A DNA stretch of 64,000 nt from Myxococcota bacterium (GCA_022842935.1 JALHOP010000004.1:186001-250000), one strand, 5' to 3'. Positions 8,646 to 18,081 are shown, counted from the first letter of the stretch. Made by a program: numbers and translations. Notes: generated from the letters alone by a model not told the origin.

Positions 8646-9770
8646 ATGGCAGCGCCAAAACCCTCCGAGCGACTGACGCTACGCGAGCGCGTCTCGCGTA
8701 TCCCCGTGTTGACCCCCCCAGAGGTCGATGCTCGCTTGACGGCTTTGGGCTACCGGGGTCAGGCACACGCGCGACGTGCCGCGTCCGTCATGGCGTACAG
8801 ACACGTGCGTCGTCTTCAGCGGCTGTTCATGGAGGGACTGTCGGCCAACGACGTGGCGGCGCGCGAAAACTACCTGTTCATCGGTCCGACGGGGTGCGGC
8901 AAGACGCATCTCGTCGAGCTGTTGTTCCGCGACGTGCTCACCGTCCCGACGGTCACGGTGGACATCACCCAGTACAGCGAGACCGGCTACATCGGCGAAG
9001 ACGTCACCATGATCTTGGCGCGGCTGTTCGAAGCGGCCGATGGGGACCTTGGTTGGGCCGCATGTGGTGTTGTTTGCATCGACGAATTCGACAAGCTGGC
9101 TTCGAGCCGCTCGAACGCCCGTTTCGCTGGTGAAGGTACCACCAAAGACGTCAGTGGCTTCGGTGTCCAGCGCGGCTTGCTGACCCTGCTTGCCGGAAGC
9201 GAGGCCCAGTTCCCCGCCGACTTCGGCTATGCCCAGCTGGCGCCGAAGCTCACCTTGCCACTCGCCGGAGTGACGTTCGTTGCTTGTGGCGCGTTCAGCG
9301 GCTTGAAGAGCACAGCCGACGCGATGTCGGAGCTTCCCCGGATTGGCTTTGGTCGGGACGTCGACAAGCGCGATCCGGAGGCCATCGCCGTTAAATTCGA
9401 CGCTGAGGTCCTCGAGCACACGGCGGCGTTCGCCAAGTACGGGTTCTTGCCCGAGCTCATCGGCCGATTTACGCGCGTGGTCGGTTTCGCGCCGCTCGAC
9501 GAGGAGACGCTCGCAGACATTCTTCGCGACAACGTCATCGACGGTTACACTCGTGAGTTTGCGAGCGAGGGCCTCACCCTTACCGTCGAGCGCGGCGTGC
9601 TCGATCTGGTCGTGCGGCGGGCCCTCAAACGTGAGCTGGGCGCGCGGGGCCTGCGGATGGCACTTGTCCCGACTCTCGAAGAGGCGGCCTACAAGCACTT
9701 CGGGGCGGGTACCCAGGCTGAGGTCAGACTCACGGTCGAAGACGACACCATCGTTATCGCTGGCCCGTGA
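8646..9770 (+). CDS. ClpX-like AAA+ unfoldase lacking the zinc-binding domain
   Basis: This 374-residue protein matches the AAA+ body of ClpX: Walker A GPTGCGKT (80-87), pore loop GYIGED, Walker B VVCIDEFDK, a CGAFSGL strand equivalent to ClpX CGGAF, an IGFG tripeptide loop, an arginine-finger-like PELIGRF and sensor-2 GARGLR. ClpX itself is about 420 residues with an N-terminal four-Cys zinc domain; that domain is absent, replaced by ~60 residues without a Cys cluster. The IGF loop is the ClpP-docking element in ClpX, so association with ClpP or a ClpP-like ring is plausible. The stop overlaps the GTG start of the M28 gene by 4 nt. RBS AAAGGA precedes the ATG. It is not canonical ClpX. Confidence 0.85.
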   Translation: MAAPKPSERLTLRERVSRIPVLTPPEVDARLTALGYRGQAHARRAASVMAYRHVRRLQRLFMEGLSANDVAARENYLFIGPTGCGKTHLVELLFRDVLTVPTVTVDITQYSETGYIGEDVTMILARLFEAADGDLGWAACGVVCIDEFDKLASSRSNARFAGEGTTKDVSGFGVQRGLLTLLAGSEAQFPADFGYAQLAPKLTLPLAGVTFVACGAFSGLKSTADAMSELPRIGFGRDVDKRDPEAIAVKFDAEVLEHTAAFAKYGFLPELIGRFTRVVGFAPLDEETLADILRDNVIDGYTREFASEGLTLTVERGVLDLVVRRALKRELGARGLRMALVPTLEEAAYKHFGAGTQAEVRLTVEDDTIVIAGP

Positions 9771-10600
9771 CACTCCCCGACGAGATTGTCGCGCGGTCGT
9801 TCGAGCTCCTCGCCGAGCTACAAGGCCTCGGTGCGCGCTATTGCGGATCCCCGGGACACCGGGCGGCGCAAGCTCTCTTGCGTCATTGGCTCTCCGGCGC
9901 GGACGAGGTGCGCGAGCATCGCTTCACAGAAACCTTTTTCGGGAAAGACGTCGCATGCGTGAACTTCTGGGCGCGCCTGCACGGCGAGCAACCAGGGCGT
10001 CTCCTGCTGCTGACGCACTACGATACACGCCCCTGGGCGGACCGCGACCCGGTGGACCCGCGTGCCCCAGTCCCCGGTGCCAACGACGGGGGCTCCGGCA
10101 CGGTGTTGCTCGCAGCGTTGCTCGCGACGCTCGCGGCTCGTCGTGCGAGGCCAACCGTCGACCTGTTGTTTTGCGACGCGGAAGACTGGCACGCCATCGA
10201 TGGCAAAGAGGTTGGCTTGGGGGCCGCCCGCTTCGTTGCCGCCATGACCGCAGACCAGCGGCCGGATGCGTGCCTCGAGGTTGATATGGTGGCGGGGCAC
10301 GACGTCGTTCTTGACGTCGACGTGAGCTGCCAGCGCCACGACCCGTCCTACGCGCTGACCTTGAGTCTGTTTCAGCTGGGGCGTCAGCTCGCGCTGCCGG
10401 CGTTCAGCATGGTGAAGCCCGAGCCCTATAAGTGGATTTCTTGCGACCACTTGCCCTTCATGGAGGCGGGGATCCCAACGGCGCTTTTCATGGACCTCGA
10501 CTACCCGGAGTGGCACACCCGACGAGACACCGTCGATGCGTGTTCGCCCGCATCGATGGTCCAGATCGCGCAGGTGCTGTTGGCCTGGATCTATAGGTAG
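9767..10600 (+). CDS. M28-family metallo-enzyme, glutaminyl-peptide cyclotransferase-like
   Basis: The 277-residue protein has the M28/QC zinc-enzyme fold: THYDTRPW (H84), PGANDGGSG (D107), FCDAEDW (E139), D173 and DHLPFMEAGIP (H228), followed by DLDYPEWHTRRDT. The last elements are characteristic of glutaminyl-peptide cyclotransferase-like proteins, which act on N-terminal Gln or related peptides. No signal peptide is present, so it is probably cytoplasmic, unlike secreted QCs. It starts with GTG inside the ClpX-like stop (GTGA) and is presumably co-translated. It could be an aminopeptidase rather than a cyclase. Confidence 0.85.
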   Translation: MTLPDEIVARSFELLAELQGLGARYCGSPGHRAAQALLRHWLSGADEVREHRFTETFFGKDVACVNFWARLHGEQPGRLLLLTHYDTRPWADRDPVDPRAPVPGANDGGSGTVLLAALLATLAARRARPTVDLLFCDAEDWHAIDGKEVGLGAARFVAAMTADQRPDACLEVDMVAGHDVVLDVDVSCQRHDPSYALTLSLFQLGRQLALPAFSMVKPEPYKWISCDHLPFMEAGIPTALFMDLDYPEWHTRRDTVDACSPASMVQIAQVLLAWIYR

Positions 10601-10626
10601 AGAGCTTGTAACGTCCGACGCGGCCC

Positions 10627-12477
10627 ATGGAATACCTCGAGTACTTCCAGCTGACCTCCGAGCCGTTCTCGAACGCTCCGCTCTCGCGCTTCTATTTCGC
10701 GAGTCGTCAGCACACCGAGGCCTTGAACCGCCTCATGTACGCCGCGAGCTCGATGAAGGGCCTCGCCATCCTCATTGGCGATATCGGGCATGGCAAAACA
10801 ACGCTCGCCCGTCGCATGCTCGATGCTCTGCCTGAGAGCGAATACGAGGCGGCGATGCTGGTCATCGTCCACGCGGGCATCACGCCGAACTGGCTGCTCA
10901 AGCGTATCGCCTCCCAACTTGGGGTGCCCGAGCCCGCAGACGACAAGCTCACCATCTTGTCCCAGCTCTACCAGCGCCTTTTGCAGATCTATCACGCGGG
11001 TAAGCGCGCCGTGGTCATCATCGACGAAGCGCAGATGCTCGCGAGCCGCGAGCTCATGGAAGAGTTCCGCGGCCTGCTCAACCTCGAAGTGCCAGACCGC
11101 AAGCTCATCACGTTCGTCTTCTTCGGTCTGCCAGAGATCGTGCGTAACCTGCAGCTCGACCCGCCGCTCGCCCAGCGCATTGCGTTGCGCTATCAGCTCA
11201 AGGCCCTGACGAGCGAAGATACCGCGGCGTACATCGACCACCGCCTGCGCATCGCGGGGGCCAAGCGGCAGTTCTTCCCGGCGCCGGTGGTTCAGGAGAT
11301 TCACCGCGTCACCGGCGGTGTCCCACGATTGATCAACACCGTTTGCGACAATGTGTTGCTCGAGATGTTTTTCGCCAAACGGCGACTCGCCGACATCGAC
11401 CTGGTGCAACAGGTCGCGTCGAACTTCGGCCTGCCGCAGGACCCCGCCGCAATCGGCGCGGTGCCGCCGCCAATGCCCATCGAAGAGGAGCTTGCCCTGG
11501 AGGGGGCGCCTGGCCACGACGCCATCGTCGCGGTGCCGCGCCATCCGGAAGAGCTGGCCTCGCCAGCGCGTCGTGACGACGATGTGCCAAGCGCCGTGAC
11601 GGTCGACGAGGCGACCGACATCGCGGCGCGGGTCGCCGGCGAGGCGACACCGGTACCTCCCGAGGTCGACGACGAGGAGACCCCCGAGCCCGATATGTTC
11701 GCCGCTAGGCCCGCCCCCATCGTCGCGGCGCTGCGGCCCCCGGAGAGGTCCAACGACATCGCGGATCCGCTCGCGTTTTTGCACGAGGCCGTCGAGCCCG
11801 AGCCCCACCACGAGCCATCGTTGCCGGCGTCCGATGGCGACGTGCCTCAGTCACACGATGACGAGGCGCCGATCTTGTTGGACAACATCGTCGACAACGA
11901 GCCACCACCACCACCGCGTTACGGCAACGGCGAGCACGAGACCCAGGTGCTCACGAGCGAGCTCGCGAATCTGGACATCGAGGTCGTCGAGGAGGGCGCG
12001 GCGCTCGGCTTCGACGCCGAGGCGCATGCCGATGCCGAGTCACAAATGGAGCTCGACGGCATGACCGCAGCGTCAGAGCCGCTTACGCAAGATTCGGACA
12101 CGTCGACGGAGCATCAACCGCCGTTGTCCGCAGGGCCGTGGCCATCGTCGCCGCAACACGTTCCGTTGGCGCGCATCACGCCTGTCTCACGTCCCGCGCC
12201 TGTCGCCATTACTGAGAAGCCGCTGCGCACCAACGTGTCGCCAGCGTCGCTTGCTGGTGCGACCTACGGGACCCCGACGCTGGGTGACCCGGCAGCTGAG
12301 TCTGATGCGCTGCTGCGCGAAGCGGAGGCCATGATCAACGCGCCAGCCGAACCGGTTGCGCCGGTACCGCCAAAGCCCCTGAGCTCCGGGCCCCTCAAGA
12401 CGTCAACGGGTCGCACCATCGACCTGTCAGAGATCGACGACCTGCTCGCCGACATCTCGAATCTCACGAAGAAGTAA
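10627..12477 (+). CDS. ExeA/GspA-like AAA ATPase with long acidic tail
   Basis: The 616-residue protein opens with EYFQLTSEPFSNAP, the standard beginning of GspA/ExeA ATPases. Walker A is GDIGHGKTT (51-59), Walker B VVIIDEAQM, and GVPRLINTVCDN closes the C-terminal AAA subdomain at about 240. Residues ~285-600 are low complexity, rich in Pro, Ala, Glu and Asp, with a short helical DLSEIDDLLADIS end. ExeA-type proteins assist secretin assembly or act as DNA/pilus accessory ATPases. Unlike ExeA, no transmembrane segment or peptidoglycan-binding domain is evident. It follows the M28 gene by 26 nt, probably in one operon with it and the ClpX-like gene. Confidence 0.85.
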   Translation: MEYLEYFQLTSEPFSNAPLSRFYFASRQHTEALNRLMYAASSMKGLAILIGDIGHGKTTLARRMLDALPESEYEAAMLVIVHAGITPNWLLKRIASQLGVPEPADDKLTILSQLYQRLLQIYHAGKRAVVIIDEAQMLASRELMEEFRGLLNLEVPDRKLITFVFFGLPEIVRNLQLDPPLAQRIALRYQLKALTSEDTAAYIDHRLRIAGAKRQFFPAPVVQEIHRVTGGVPRLINTVCDNVLLEMFFAKRRLADIDLVQQVASNFGLPQDPAAIGAVPPPMPIEEELALEGAPGHDAIVAVPRHPEELASPARRDDDVPSAVTVDEATDIAARVAGEATPVPPEVDDEETPEPDMFAARPAPIVAALRPPERSNDIADPLAFLHEAVEPEPHHEPSLPASDGDVPQSHDDEAPILLDNIVDNEPPPPPRYGNGEHETQVLTSELANLDIEVVEEGAALGFDAEAHADAESQMELDGMTAASEPLTQDSDTSTEHQPPLSAGPWPSSPQHVPLARITPVSRPAPVAITEKPLRTNVSPASLAGATYGTPTLGDPAAESDALLREAEAMINAPAEPVAPVPPKPLSSGPLKTSTGRTIDLSEIDDLLADISNLTKK

Positions 12478-13009
12478 CACTTACGCGCTGCGCCCAGTAG
12501 TAGACGGCCTCCGCGAATTGTTCGGCGCTGTACGTCGCTCGTGTGCCGCCTGGTTTCTCGAGCATGTTGCGCGCCATGGTCAGTGGGTGCATCGGCTCAT
12601 CCGCGATGGCGGCTGCCGTCAGCGACACGATACCCCACTCGGCGTCGAAGTCAGGCTCCTCCGGGAGGAGAAGTGCGCGGTTGTAGAGGACCACCGAGGC
12701 GAAGCGCGCCTCGTCCGGCTCCGCCTTGGCGGTCACGCGCACGTAAGGATCTTCGTGTGGCTGCCGCCGCGCTACGACGGCGTCGAGCTTCATCCCGTCG
12801 CGAATGCTCGCGGTGACACCACGGAAACGCTCGGGGGGCTGCGGGACGACCACGACCTCGTTCAGGTTCGCACGGCCAAAGCCTGGACGCCGAGCGTGCC
12901 AGGTGGCGTGCACCGATTGGACGAGCTCCTCGTGGGTGCCACGGAACCAGGTGTGACCCGAGCCTTCCTGGTGCCTCGCGAGCGCGAAGCGTGTCCACGC
13001 AATGGACAC
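12464..13009 (-). CDS. DUF3228-like conserved protein
   Basis: This 181-residue protein resembles the DUF3228 family: WFRGTHEELVQSVHATW near the start, then a VVVVPQPPERF strand and a VLYNRALLL segment. No function is known for the family. It starts at GTG 13009, whose first G is the last base of the valS TAG (TAGTG), so translation is likely coupled to valS. Its 3' end overlaps the convergent ExeA-like gene by 14 nt. The family call is from memory of its conserved blocks and is moderately sure. Confidence 0.72.
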   Translation of the reverse strand: MSIAWTRFALARHQEGSGHTWFRGTHEELVQSVHATWHARRPGFGRANLNEVVVVPQPPERFRGVTASIRDGMKLDAVVARRQPHEDPYVRVTAKAEPDEARFASVVLYNRALLLPEEPDFDAEWGIVSLTAAAIADEPMHPLTMARNMLEKPGGTRATYSAEQFAEAVYYWAQRVSVTSS

Positions 13010-15711
13010 TATTTGGACCTCAGCGCGGCCTCGGCGCGTGCGAGCCCGTCACGCAGTGTCACGAGCATTTGTGCAAGCTCATCGACACGTGCTCGCTCGC
13101 GGGCAACGACATCGGCGGGTGCGCGTGCAACGAAGGCCTCGTTGCCTAGCTTGGTTGTGAGCTTCTCGCGTTCTTGCTCGGTCTTGGCGATCTGCCGGCG
13201 GAGCTTGTCGGCTTCGGCGGAGTAGTCGAGCAAGTCGGCCATTGGCACGATGACCTCGAGCTTATCCGTGACCTTGGTCGCCGCCTGCTCAGGCGCGTTG
13301 CCGCGGTTTGCGACGATATCGAGCTTCTGCAAACGCGAAAGCTGCGTAATCGAGGCCCGCTGTTGCTCGAGCAGAGCTCGGTCGTCCGCCGAAGCGGCTA
13401 CCACGATGGCATCGATGGGACGCGACGGCCCGAGATTTTTCTCCGCGCGGATGGTGCGAATCGCGCTGATGGCGCTCTGGACCAGTGCGTAGGAGCTCTC
13501 GAGGGCAGGGCTACGCATCGCTTCGAGCTCGTCGCCAGGGTACTTCTGCTGGCCGATGAACTCGGTGGAGCGGGTGATGGGCAGCTTCTGCCATAGCTCC
13601 TCGGTGATGTACGGCATGACCGGATGCATGAGTCGCATGGCGGTCTCGATGACGTACACGAGGGTCGCCTCTGCCACGCGCTTCGACTCGGCACCAGCCG
13701 GGTCGTCGTTCATGAGGCGTGCCTTGACGAGCTCGATGTACCAGTCGCAGAGCTCATCCCACATGAACACGTACATCGCGTTCGCGGCTTCGGCGAACTT
13801 GTAGACATCGAGGTGGGCGCGCACGTCGCTGACCGCATTCGCGAGGCGCGACAAGATCCATCGATCGGGCTCCTCGAGCTTCGCACGAACCTCGGACAGC
13901 GGGGCAACGGTGCCGCTGACCCGCATCAGAGCAAAACGCGTCGCGTTCCAGATCTTGTTGACGAAGGCGCGGTAGCCGCCGATGCGCTCGGCGGACACGC
14001 GAATGTCGCGCCCCTGCAGAGCCAGCGCGATGAGCGTGAAGCGCAGAGCGTCGGTGCCATGCTCCTTGATGACTTCGAACGGGTCGACGACGTTGCCCTT
14101 CGACTTCGACATCTTGTTGCCATGCTCGTCACGCACGAGGGCATGGATGTAGACGTCCTTGAACGGCACTTCGCCCATGAAGTGCATGCCGAACATCATC
14201 ATGCGGGCGACCCAGAAAAAGATGATGTCGAAGCTCGTGACGAGCACGGAGGTCGGGTAATAGCGCGCTAGCTCCGGGGTCTTCTCCGGCCAGCCAAGAG
14301 TCGAAAACGGCCACAATGCCGAGCTGAACCAGGTGTCGAGCACGTCGGTTTCCCGCGTCAGCTCGACGTCTTTTTTGTAGTACGCCTGCGCTACCTTACG
14401 CGCCTGTTCCTCCGTCTCTTCAACGAAACACGTGCCGTCGGGTCCGAACCACGCTGGGATCTGATGCCCCCACCAGATCTGGCGCGATATGCACCACGGC
14501 TGGATGTTCTTCATCCACTCGAAGTACGTCTTCTCCCAGTGTTTCGGCACGAACTGCGTGCGACCCGCTTCGACCGCCTCGACGCAGGGCTTCGAGAGTG
14601 TTGCGGCGTCGAGGTACCACTGGTCGGTAAGCCATGGCTCGATGACGACTCCGCTGCGGTCCCCGTAGGGCACTTGCAGGGTGTGATCTTCGACCTTCAC
14701 GAGGGCACCCGCCGCCTCGAGATCGGCGACGACCTGTTTGCGCGCAACGAAGCGGTCGAGCCCGCGGTACGCCTCGGGCACGTTGTCGTTGAGCTTTGCG
14801 TTCTTGTCGAAGATGTTGATGAGCGGCAGGTCGTGGCGTTTGCCGACTTCGAAGTCGTTGAAGTCGTGCGCCGGTGTGATCTTCACGGCGCCGGTCCCTT
14901 TTTCGGGATCGCTATACGTGTCTGCGACGATCGGGATCTTGCGGCCGACGAGTGGCAGAACCACGTGTTTGCCGACGAGGTGCTTGTAGCGCTCATCGTC
15001 AGGATGGACCGCTACAGCGGTGTCACCGAGCATCGTCTCGGGGCGGGTCGTGGCGACGACGATTGAGTCGCTCGAGCCTTCCACAGGGTAGCGCAGGTGC
15101 CAGAAGTGACCTTTGGTCTCGCGCTGCTCGACTTCGAGGTCCGAGATCGCTGTATGGAACTTCGGGTCCCAGTTCACGAGCCGCTTGTCGCGGTAGATGA
15201 GGCCCTTCTTGTAGAGGTCGACGAACGTCTTGCGCACAGCCGCAGACAGACCTTCGTCCATGGTGAAGCGCTCGCGCTTCCAGGCGACCGACTCGCCGAG
15301 GGCGCGCATGCTCGCCGCGATCTGTCCACCGGACTCGGCCTTCCAGCGCCAGACGCGCTCGATGAACTTGTCGCGGCCCAGCTCTGTGCGCGACGTCTTC
15401 TCGGCGGCGAGCTGGCGCTCGACCACCATTTGCGTGGCGATGCCCGCGTGGTCACTACCTGGCTGCCACAAGGTGTCGTCGCCGAGCATGCGATGATAGC
15501 GAATGAGGACGTCCTGCAGCGTATGGTTGAGCGCGTGGCCGATGTGCAGGCTGCCGGTGACGTTGGGCGGTGGGATGACGATGCAGAACGGCTTACCGTC
15601 TCCCTTGGGCTCGAAGTATCCGGATTTTTCCCAGCGGGCGTACCAGGTCGATTCCGCCTGCTTCGGGTCGTAAGCAGTCGCGAGGGTGCTGTCAGTCATA
15701 TGGAGAGCCAT
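13009..15711 (-). CDS. valS: valine--tRNA ligase
   Basis: This 900-residue class I synthetase charges tRNA-Val. It shows HIGH at 56-59 inside PPNVTGSLHIGHA, the editing domain with TTRPETMLGDTAVAVHP, the KMSKSKGNVVDP loop, the anticodon-binding domain, and a C-terminal coiled-coil arm from ~835 (YSAEADKLRRQIAKTEQER), as in bacterial ValRS. The length is close to the usual 880-950. The ATG at 15711 gives a natural start; Met5 is an alternative. It lies downstream of the response-regulator gene with a 96-nt gap, so it probably has its own promoter, and it is coupled to the DUF3228 gene. Confidence 0.98.
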   Translation of the reverse strand: MALHMTDSTLATAYDPKQAESTWYARWEKSGYFEPKGDGKPFCIVIPPPNVTGSLHIGHALNHTLQDVLIRYHRMLGDDTLWQPGSDHAGIATQMVVERQLAAEKTSRTELGRDKFIERVWRWKAESGGQIAASMRALGESVAWKRERFTMDEGLSAAVRKTFVDLYKKGLIYRDKRLVNWDPKFHTAISDLEVEQRETKGHFWHLRYPVEGSSDSIVVATTRPETMLGDTAVAVHPDDERYKHLVGKHVVLPLVGRKIPIVADTYSDPEKGTGAVKITPAHDFNDFEVGKRHDLPLINIFDKNAKLNDNVPEAYRGLDRFVARKQVVADLEAAGALVKVEDHTLQVPYGDRSGVVIEPWLTDQWYLDAATLSKPCVEAVEAGRTQFVPKHWEKTYFEWMKNIQPWCISRQIWWGHQIPAWFGPDGTCFVEETEEQARKVAQAYYKKDVELTRETDVLDTWFSSALWPFSTLGWPEKTPELARYYPTSVLVTSFDIIFFWVARMMMFGMHFMGEVPFKDVYIHALVRDEHGNKMSKSKGNVVDPFEVIKEHGTDALRFTLIALALQGRDIRVSAERIGGYRAFVNKIWNATRFALMRVSGTVAPLSEVRAKLEEPDRWILSRLANAVSDVRAHLDVYKFAEAANAMYVFMWDELCDWYIELVKARLMNDDPAGAESKRVAEATLVYVIETAMRLMHPVMPYITEELWQKLPITRSTEFIGQQKYPGDELEAMRSPALESSYALVQSAISAIRTIRAEKNLGPSRPIDAIVVAASADDRALLEQQRASITQLSRLQKLDIVANRGNAPEQAATKVTDKLEVIVPMADLLDYSAEADKLRRQIAKTEQEREKLTTKLGNEAFVARAPADVVARERARVDELAQMLVTLRDGLARAEAALRSK

Positions 15712-15807
15712 CTACGCGCGCGCGATGCGAGCGGGCAAGACCGTTTGACAGTCTCGCCGTCGACCCGTCGGCAACGCCCCGGCGCATGTCCGCCTCGAAC
15801 GAGGGAA

Positions 15808-17088
15808 CTACCGGCCTTGATCTTTGAGCAGCTTGTCGAGATGCGCGCGCACGATGCTTTCGGCGAGCTCTGGCACGATCTCCCAGGCGATACGCTCGAT
15901 GACCTCGCGGGCTACCGCTTTGATGAGGTCTTCGCTCATGCCGGCAAGCTCGGCCGGCACGCTAGCGCGCGCTTGGGCGGCGGGTGCTTGCGCCTGAGCC
16001 TGAGCCGGCGCGGCCGGTTGTTGCGGTCGAGCTTGTCCCAGACCGAACGGGTCGCGTGAGGCGGTCTGCGGCAGCGGACTCGAGATAGCGGTCGCGGCGG
16101 CCGGTGGCGGCGTCGGACGCGCGGGCGCCGGCGGCGGGGCCGTCGGACGAGCAGCGGGCGGTGCATCGGCGAGACCACCGAAATCCATCTCGAGGCTGCC
16201 GAGCCCGTCGGGTTGGCGTGCTTGCGCGGGCGGCTGGGCTGGCGCTGCAGGCCGCTGCGGTGGAGACGGCGGAGGCGCGGCCGGCCCAGTACCGAACGGC
16301 GATCGCGGCATGGTGGTTGGCGAGCTTTGTTGTCCGGGGGGAGGGGCGGCGGGGCGGGCCTGCTGCTGCGGCGCCATCGGCGGCTGGGCGGGAGGTGTCC
16401 GCTGTGGCGGAGGCTGTCCGGCGGGGATGCCGGTCGCAAAGGGGCTGGACGCAGGCTGGCTGGGTGCCCGCGGCGGGGCGAACGGCGAGCTCGGCTGAGC
16501 GACCGGCGGGGCGGCAGGGCGCTGTGCGGGCATTCCTGCCGGAGCACCAGCTGGAGCCGCAGTTGGCGCGACCTGTGGTCGGGCGGGACCACCCATGGGG
16601 GCGCCGAAGCCACCCGAGGCAGCAGGAGCTGCGGGCGGCGGTGCCGCTGGCTTGGCGGCGACTGGTGGCGCGGCGGCTGGGGCGACGGCTTGCGGAATCG
16701 AGCGAACGGCCGCCTGCACAGGCGCGCCCAAGATCGTCTTCACACGATCGAGCAGCGCCTGCGACTCGAACGGCTTCATGACATGGGCGGTAGCGCCAAC
16801 GCTTTGGGCGCGGGCCTCGTCGATGGGTTGGAAGTTGCTCGCGAGCAACACGACGGGGATCCCCGATGTGTCCGCGTCGGCCTTGATGGCCTGGCAAACC
16901 GCGTAGCCGTCCATGCCCGGCATGCCGACATCGACGAGCGCGAGCTGGGGCTTGAGCGACTTGGCGGTGGCGATCGCGGCCTGACCGTTATCGACCGCAG
17001 TCACCTGGAAGTCTTCGTTTGCAAAGACGATCTGCACCACACGGTGCATGGTGGCGCTGTCGTCGGCGAGAAGCAGTTGATAAGGCAT
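15808..17088 (-). CDS. response regulator with long Pro/Ala linker and C-terminal helix
   Basis: The 426-residue protein has an N-terminal CheY-like receiver (1-120): acidic pair D9-D10, phosphoacceptor D53 in LVDVGMPGMDG, and K105 in VMKPF. Residues ~125-365 form a Pro/Ala/Gln-rich unstructured linker. A conserved C-terminal helix (EVIERIAWEIVPELAESIV, then RAHLDKLLK) resembles the tail of several delta-proteobacterial response regulators. There is no DNA-binding output domain. Just upstream on the same strand lie two CheW-like genes, suggesting a chemosensory-type pathway; no CheA or MCP is in the window. Confidence 0.9.
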   Translation of the reverse strand: MPYQLLLADDSATMHRVVQIVFANEDFQVTAVDNGQAAIATAKSLKPQLALVDVGMPGMDGYAVCQAIKADADTSGIPVVLLASNFQPIDEARAQSVGATAHVMKPFESQALLDRVKTILGAPVQAAVRSIPQAVAPAAAPPVAAKPAAPPPAAPAASGGFGAPMGGPARPQVAPTAAPAGAPAGMPAQRPAAPPVAQPSSPFAPPRAPSQPASSPFATGIPAGQPPPQRTPPAQPPMAPQQQARPAAPPPGQQSSPTTMPRSPFGTGPAAPPPSPPQRPAAPAQPPAQARQPDGLGSLEMDFGGLADAPPAARPTAPPPAPARPTPPPAAATAISSPLPQTASRDPFGLGQARPQQPAAPAQAQAQAPAAQARASVPAELAGMSEDLIKAVAREVIERIAWEIVPELAESIVRAHLDKLLKDQGR

Positions 17089-17103
17089 CGCTTAGATCGT
17101 CCT

Positions 17104-17544
17104 TCAGTGGATCCGATTCAACAGATTGTTCTCGATGGAGGCTTTTAACCTCTCGAGATCGAGGAGCCAAAACGTCTCGTCGGCGGTTACCCCGGCACAG
17201 CCCGGAAGTGACTGGCCGAGACGGGGCGGATTGACTGCTTCCTCGAGGCGATAGTCGTCGACGACGCGGCCGGTGCGTTCGACCCGCAGCCCCAGCGACG
17301 TTCCGTTGACGCGGACAACGGCGAGCTGACAGTCGAGGCCATGATCGGCAGTTGCTACCAGGTCGAGCACGGGGACGAGCTCCTGTCCGTCATCGAAGAG
17401 ACCAGCGTAACCCTGGCAGGCCATGGGCACCGGCCAAAGGCGGCGTGATCGTTCTTCCGACGAGCCGACGACGCGGTCGAGATCGGCTACGTGCACCGCG
17501 AACCAGACGCCCGCGGCTTGGAAGGTCATGACGGGTCCGGTCAT
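17104..17544 (-). CDS. CheW-like domain protein
   Basis: This 146-residue protein fits a single CheW domain: FQAAGVWFAVHVADLDRVV at the N terminus, VPMACQGYAGLFDDGQELVPVLDL in the middle, then LAVVRVNGTSLGLRVE and a closing FWLLDLERL helix. CheW proteins scaffold CheA kinases with receptors. The first Met (17544) is followed by a second at Met6. It lies 15 nt upstream of the response-regulator gene on the same strand, so the two are probably co-transcribed. Confidence 0.82.
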   Translation of the reverse strand: MTGPVMTFQAAGVWFAVHVADLDRVVGSSEERSRRLWPVPMACQGYAGLFDDGQELVPVLDLVATADHGLDCQLAVVRVNGTSLGLRVERTGRVVDDYRLEEAVNPPRLGQSLPGCAGVTADETFWLLDLERLKASIENNLLNRIH

Positions 17545-17641
17545 TGCACGCGGCGGTTATACGTTGGCATCTCGAGGGGGTCAAATAGACGGCGGCCAAG
17601 GGTGGGACGTGACGGAGTGTTTTCCTTCGCGCATGCCGATC

Positions 17642-18028
17642 TCATAGTCCGACCAGGCTGCGCGGCGACAGCACGAGCGTGAGACCGAAAGCACCCCGCA
17701 GCGCGCCTTCGAAAAGCTCGGGCCTCAAGAGACCGAGTTTTGGGACTGCGACCAGGCTTCCTTGCAGGGGCTCGGGGTCCACACGATCGACGCCGACGAT
17801 GATGACGTCGCCGCGCGCCGAGGCGACGACCGCGAACGGGGCGATGAGGCGCCGCTGGCTCACGAAGACCGCTGCCAAGTCGATCACGGGCAAGCGTTGG
17901 CCGCGAAACCACGTCGGCTCACCGTTGAGGACGTCCGTGATGACGCCATGGACCGCCGCGCTTGGCAAGGCGAGGCGAAACTCGCCGACCGATACGGCGA
18001 TGTAGGTCAACGTACTCTGGCTCATCAC
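17642..18028 (-). CDS. CheW-like protein, short and divergent
   Basis: The 128-residue protein has a CheW-like pattern: TYIAVSVGEFRLALPSAAV, then FRGQRLPVIDLAAVF, FAVVASARGDVIIVGVDRV and VPKLGLLRPELFEGALRG. It lacks the usual GxxN/RG motif before PVIDL and is weaker than its neighbour. Two adjacent ATGs (18028 and 18025) are possible starts. It is the first gene of the minus-strand chemosensory-like cluster and is divergent from the vWA lipoprotein gene, with only 53 nt between them. Confidence 0.7.
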   Translation of the reverse strand: MMSQSTLTYIAVSVGEFRLALPSAAVHGVITDVLNGEPTWFRGQRLPVIDLAAVFVSQRRLIAPFAVVASARGDVIIVGVDRVDPEPLQGSLVAVPKLGLLRPELFEGALRGAFGLTLVLSPRSLVGL

Positions 18029-18081
18029 AATATCGGGCGAGTCGTTTGCCCGCGCCCGGGTGCGCGGCTAGACTGCGCGCG

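Noticed and set aside
8679-9773. Minus-strand open frame across the ClpX-like gene
   Set aside because: Antisense to Walker A/B and other AAA+ motifs; no RBS or domain.
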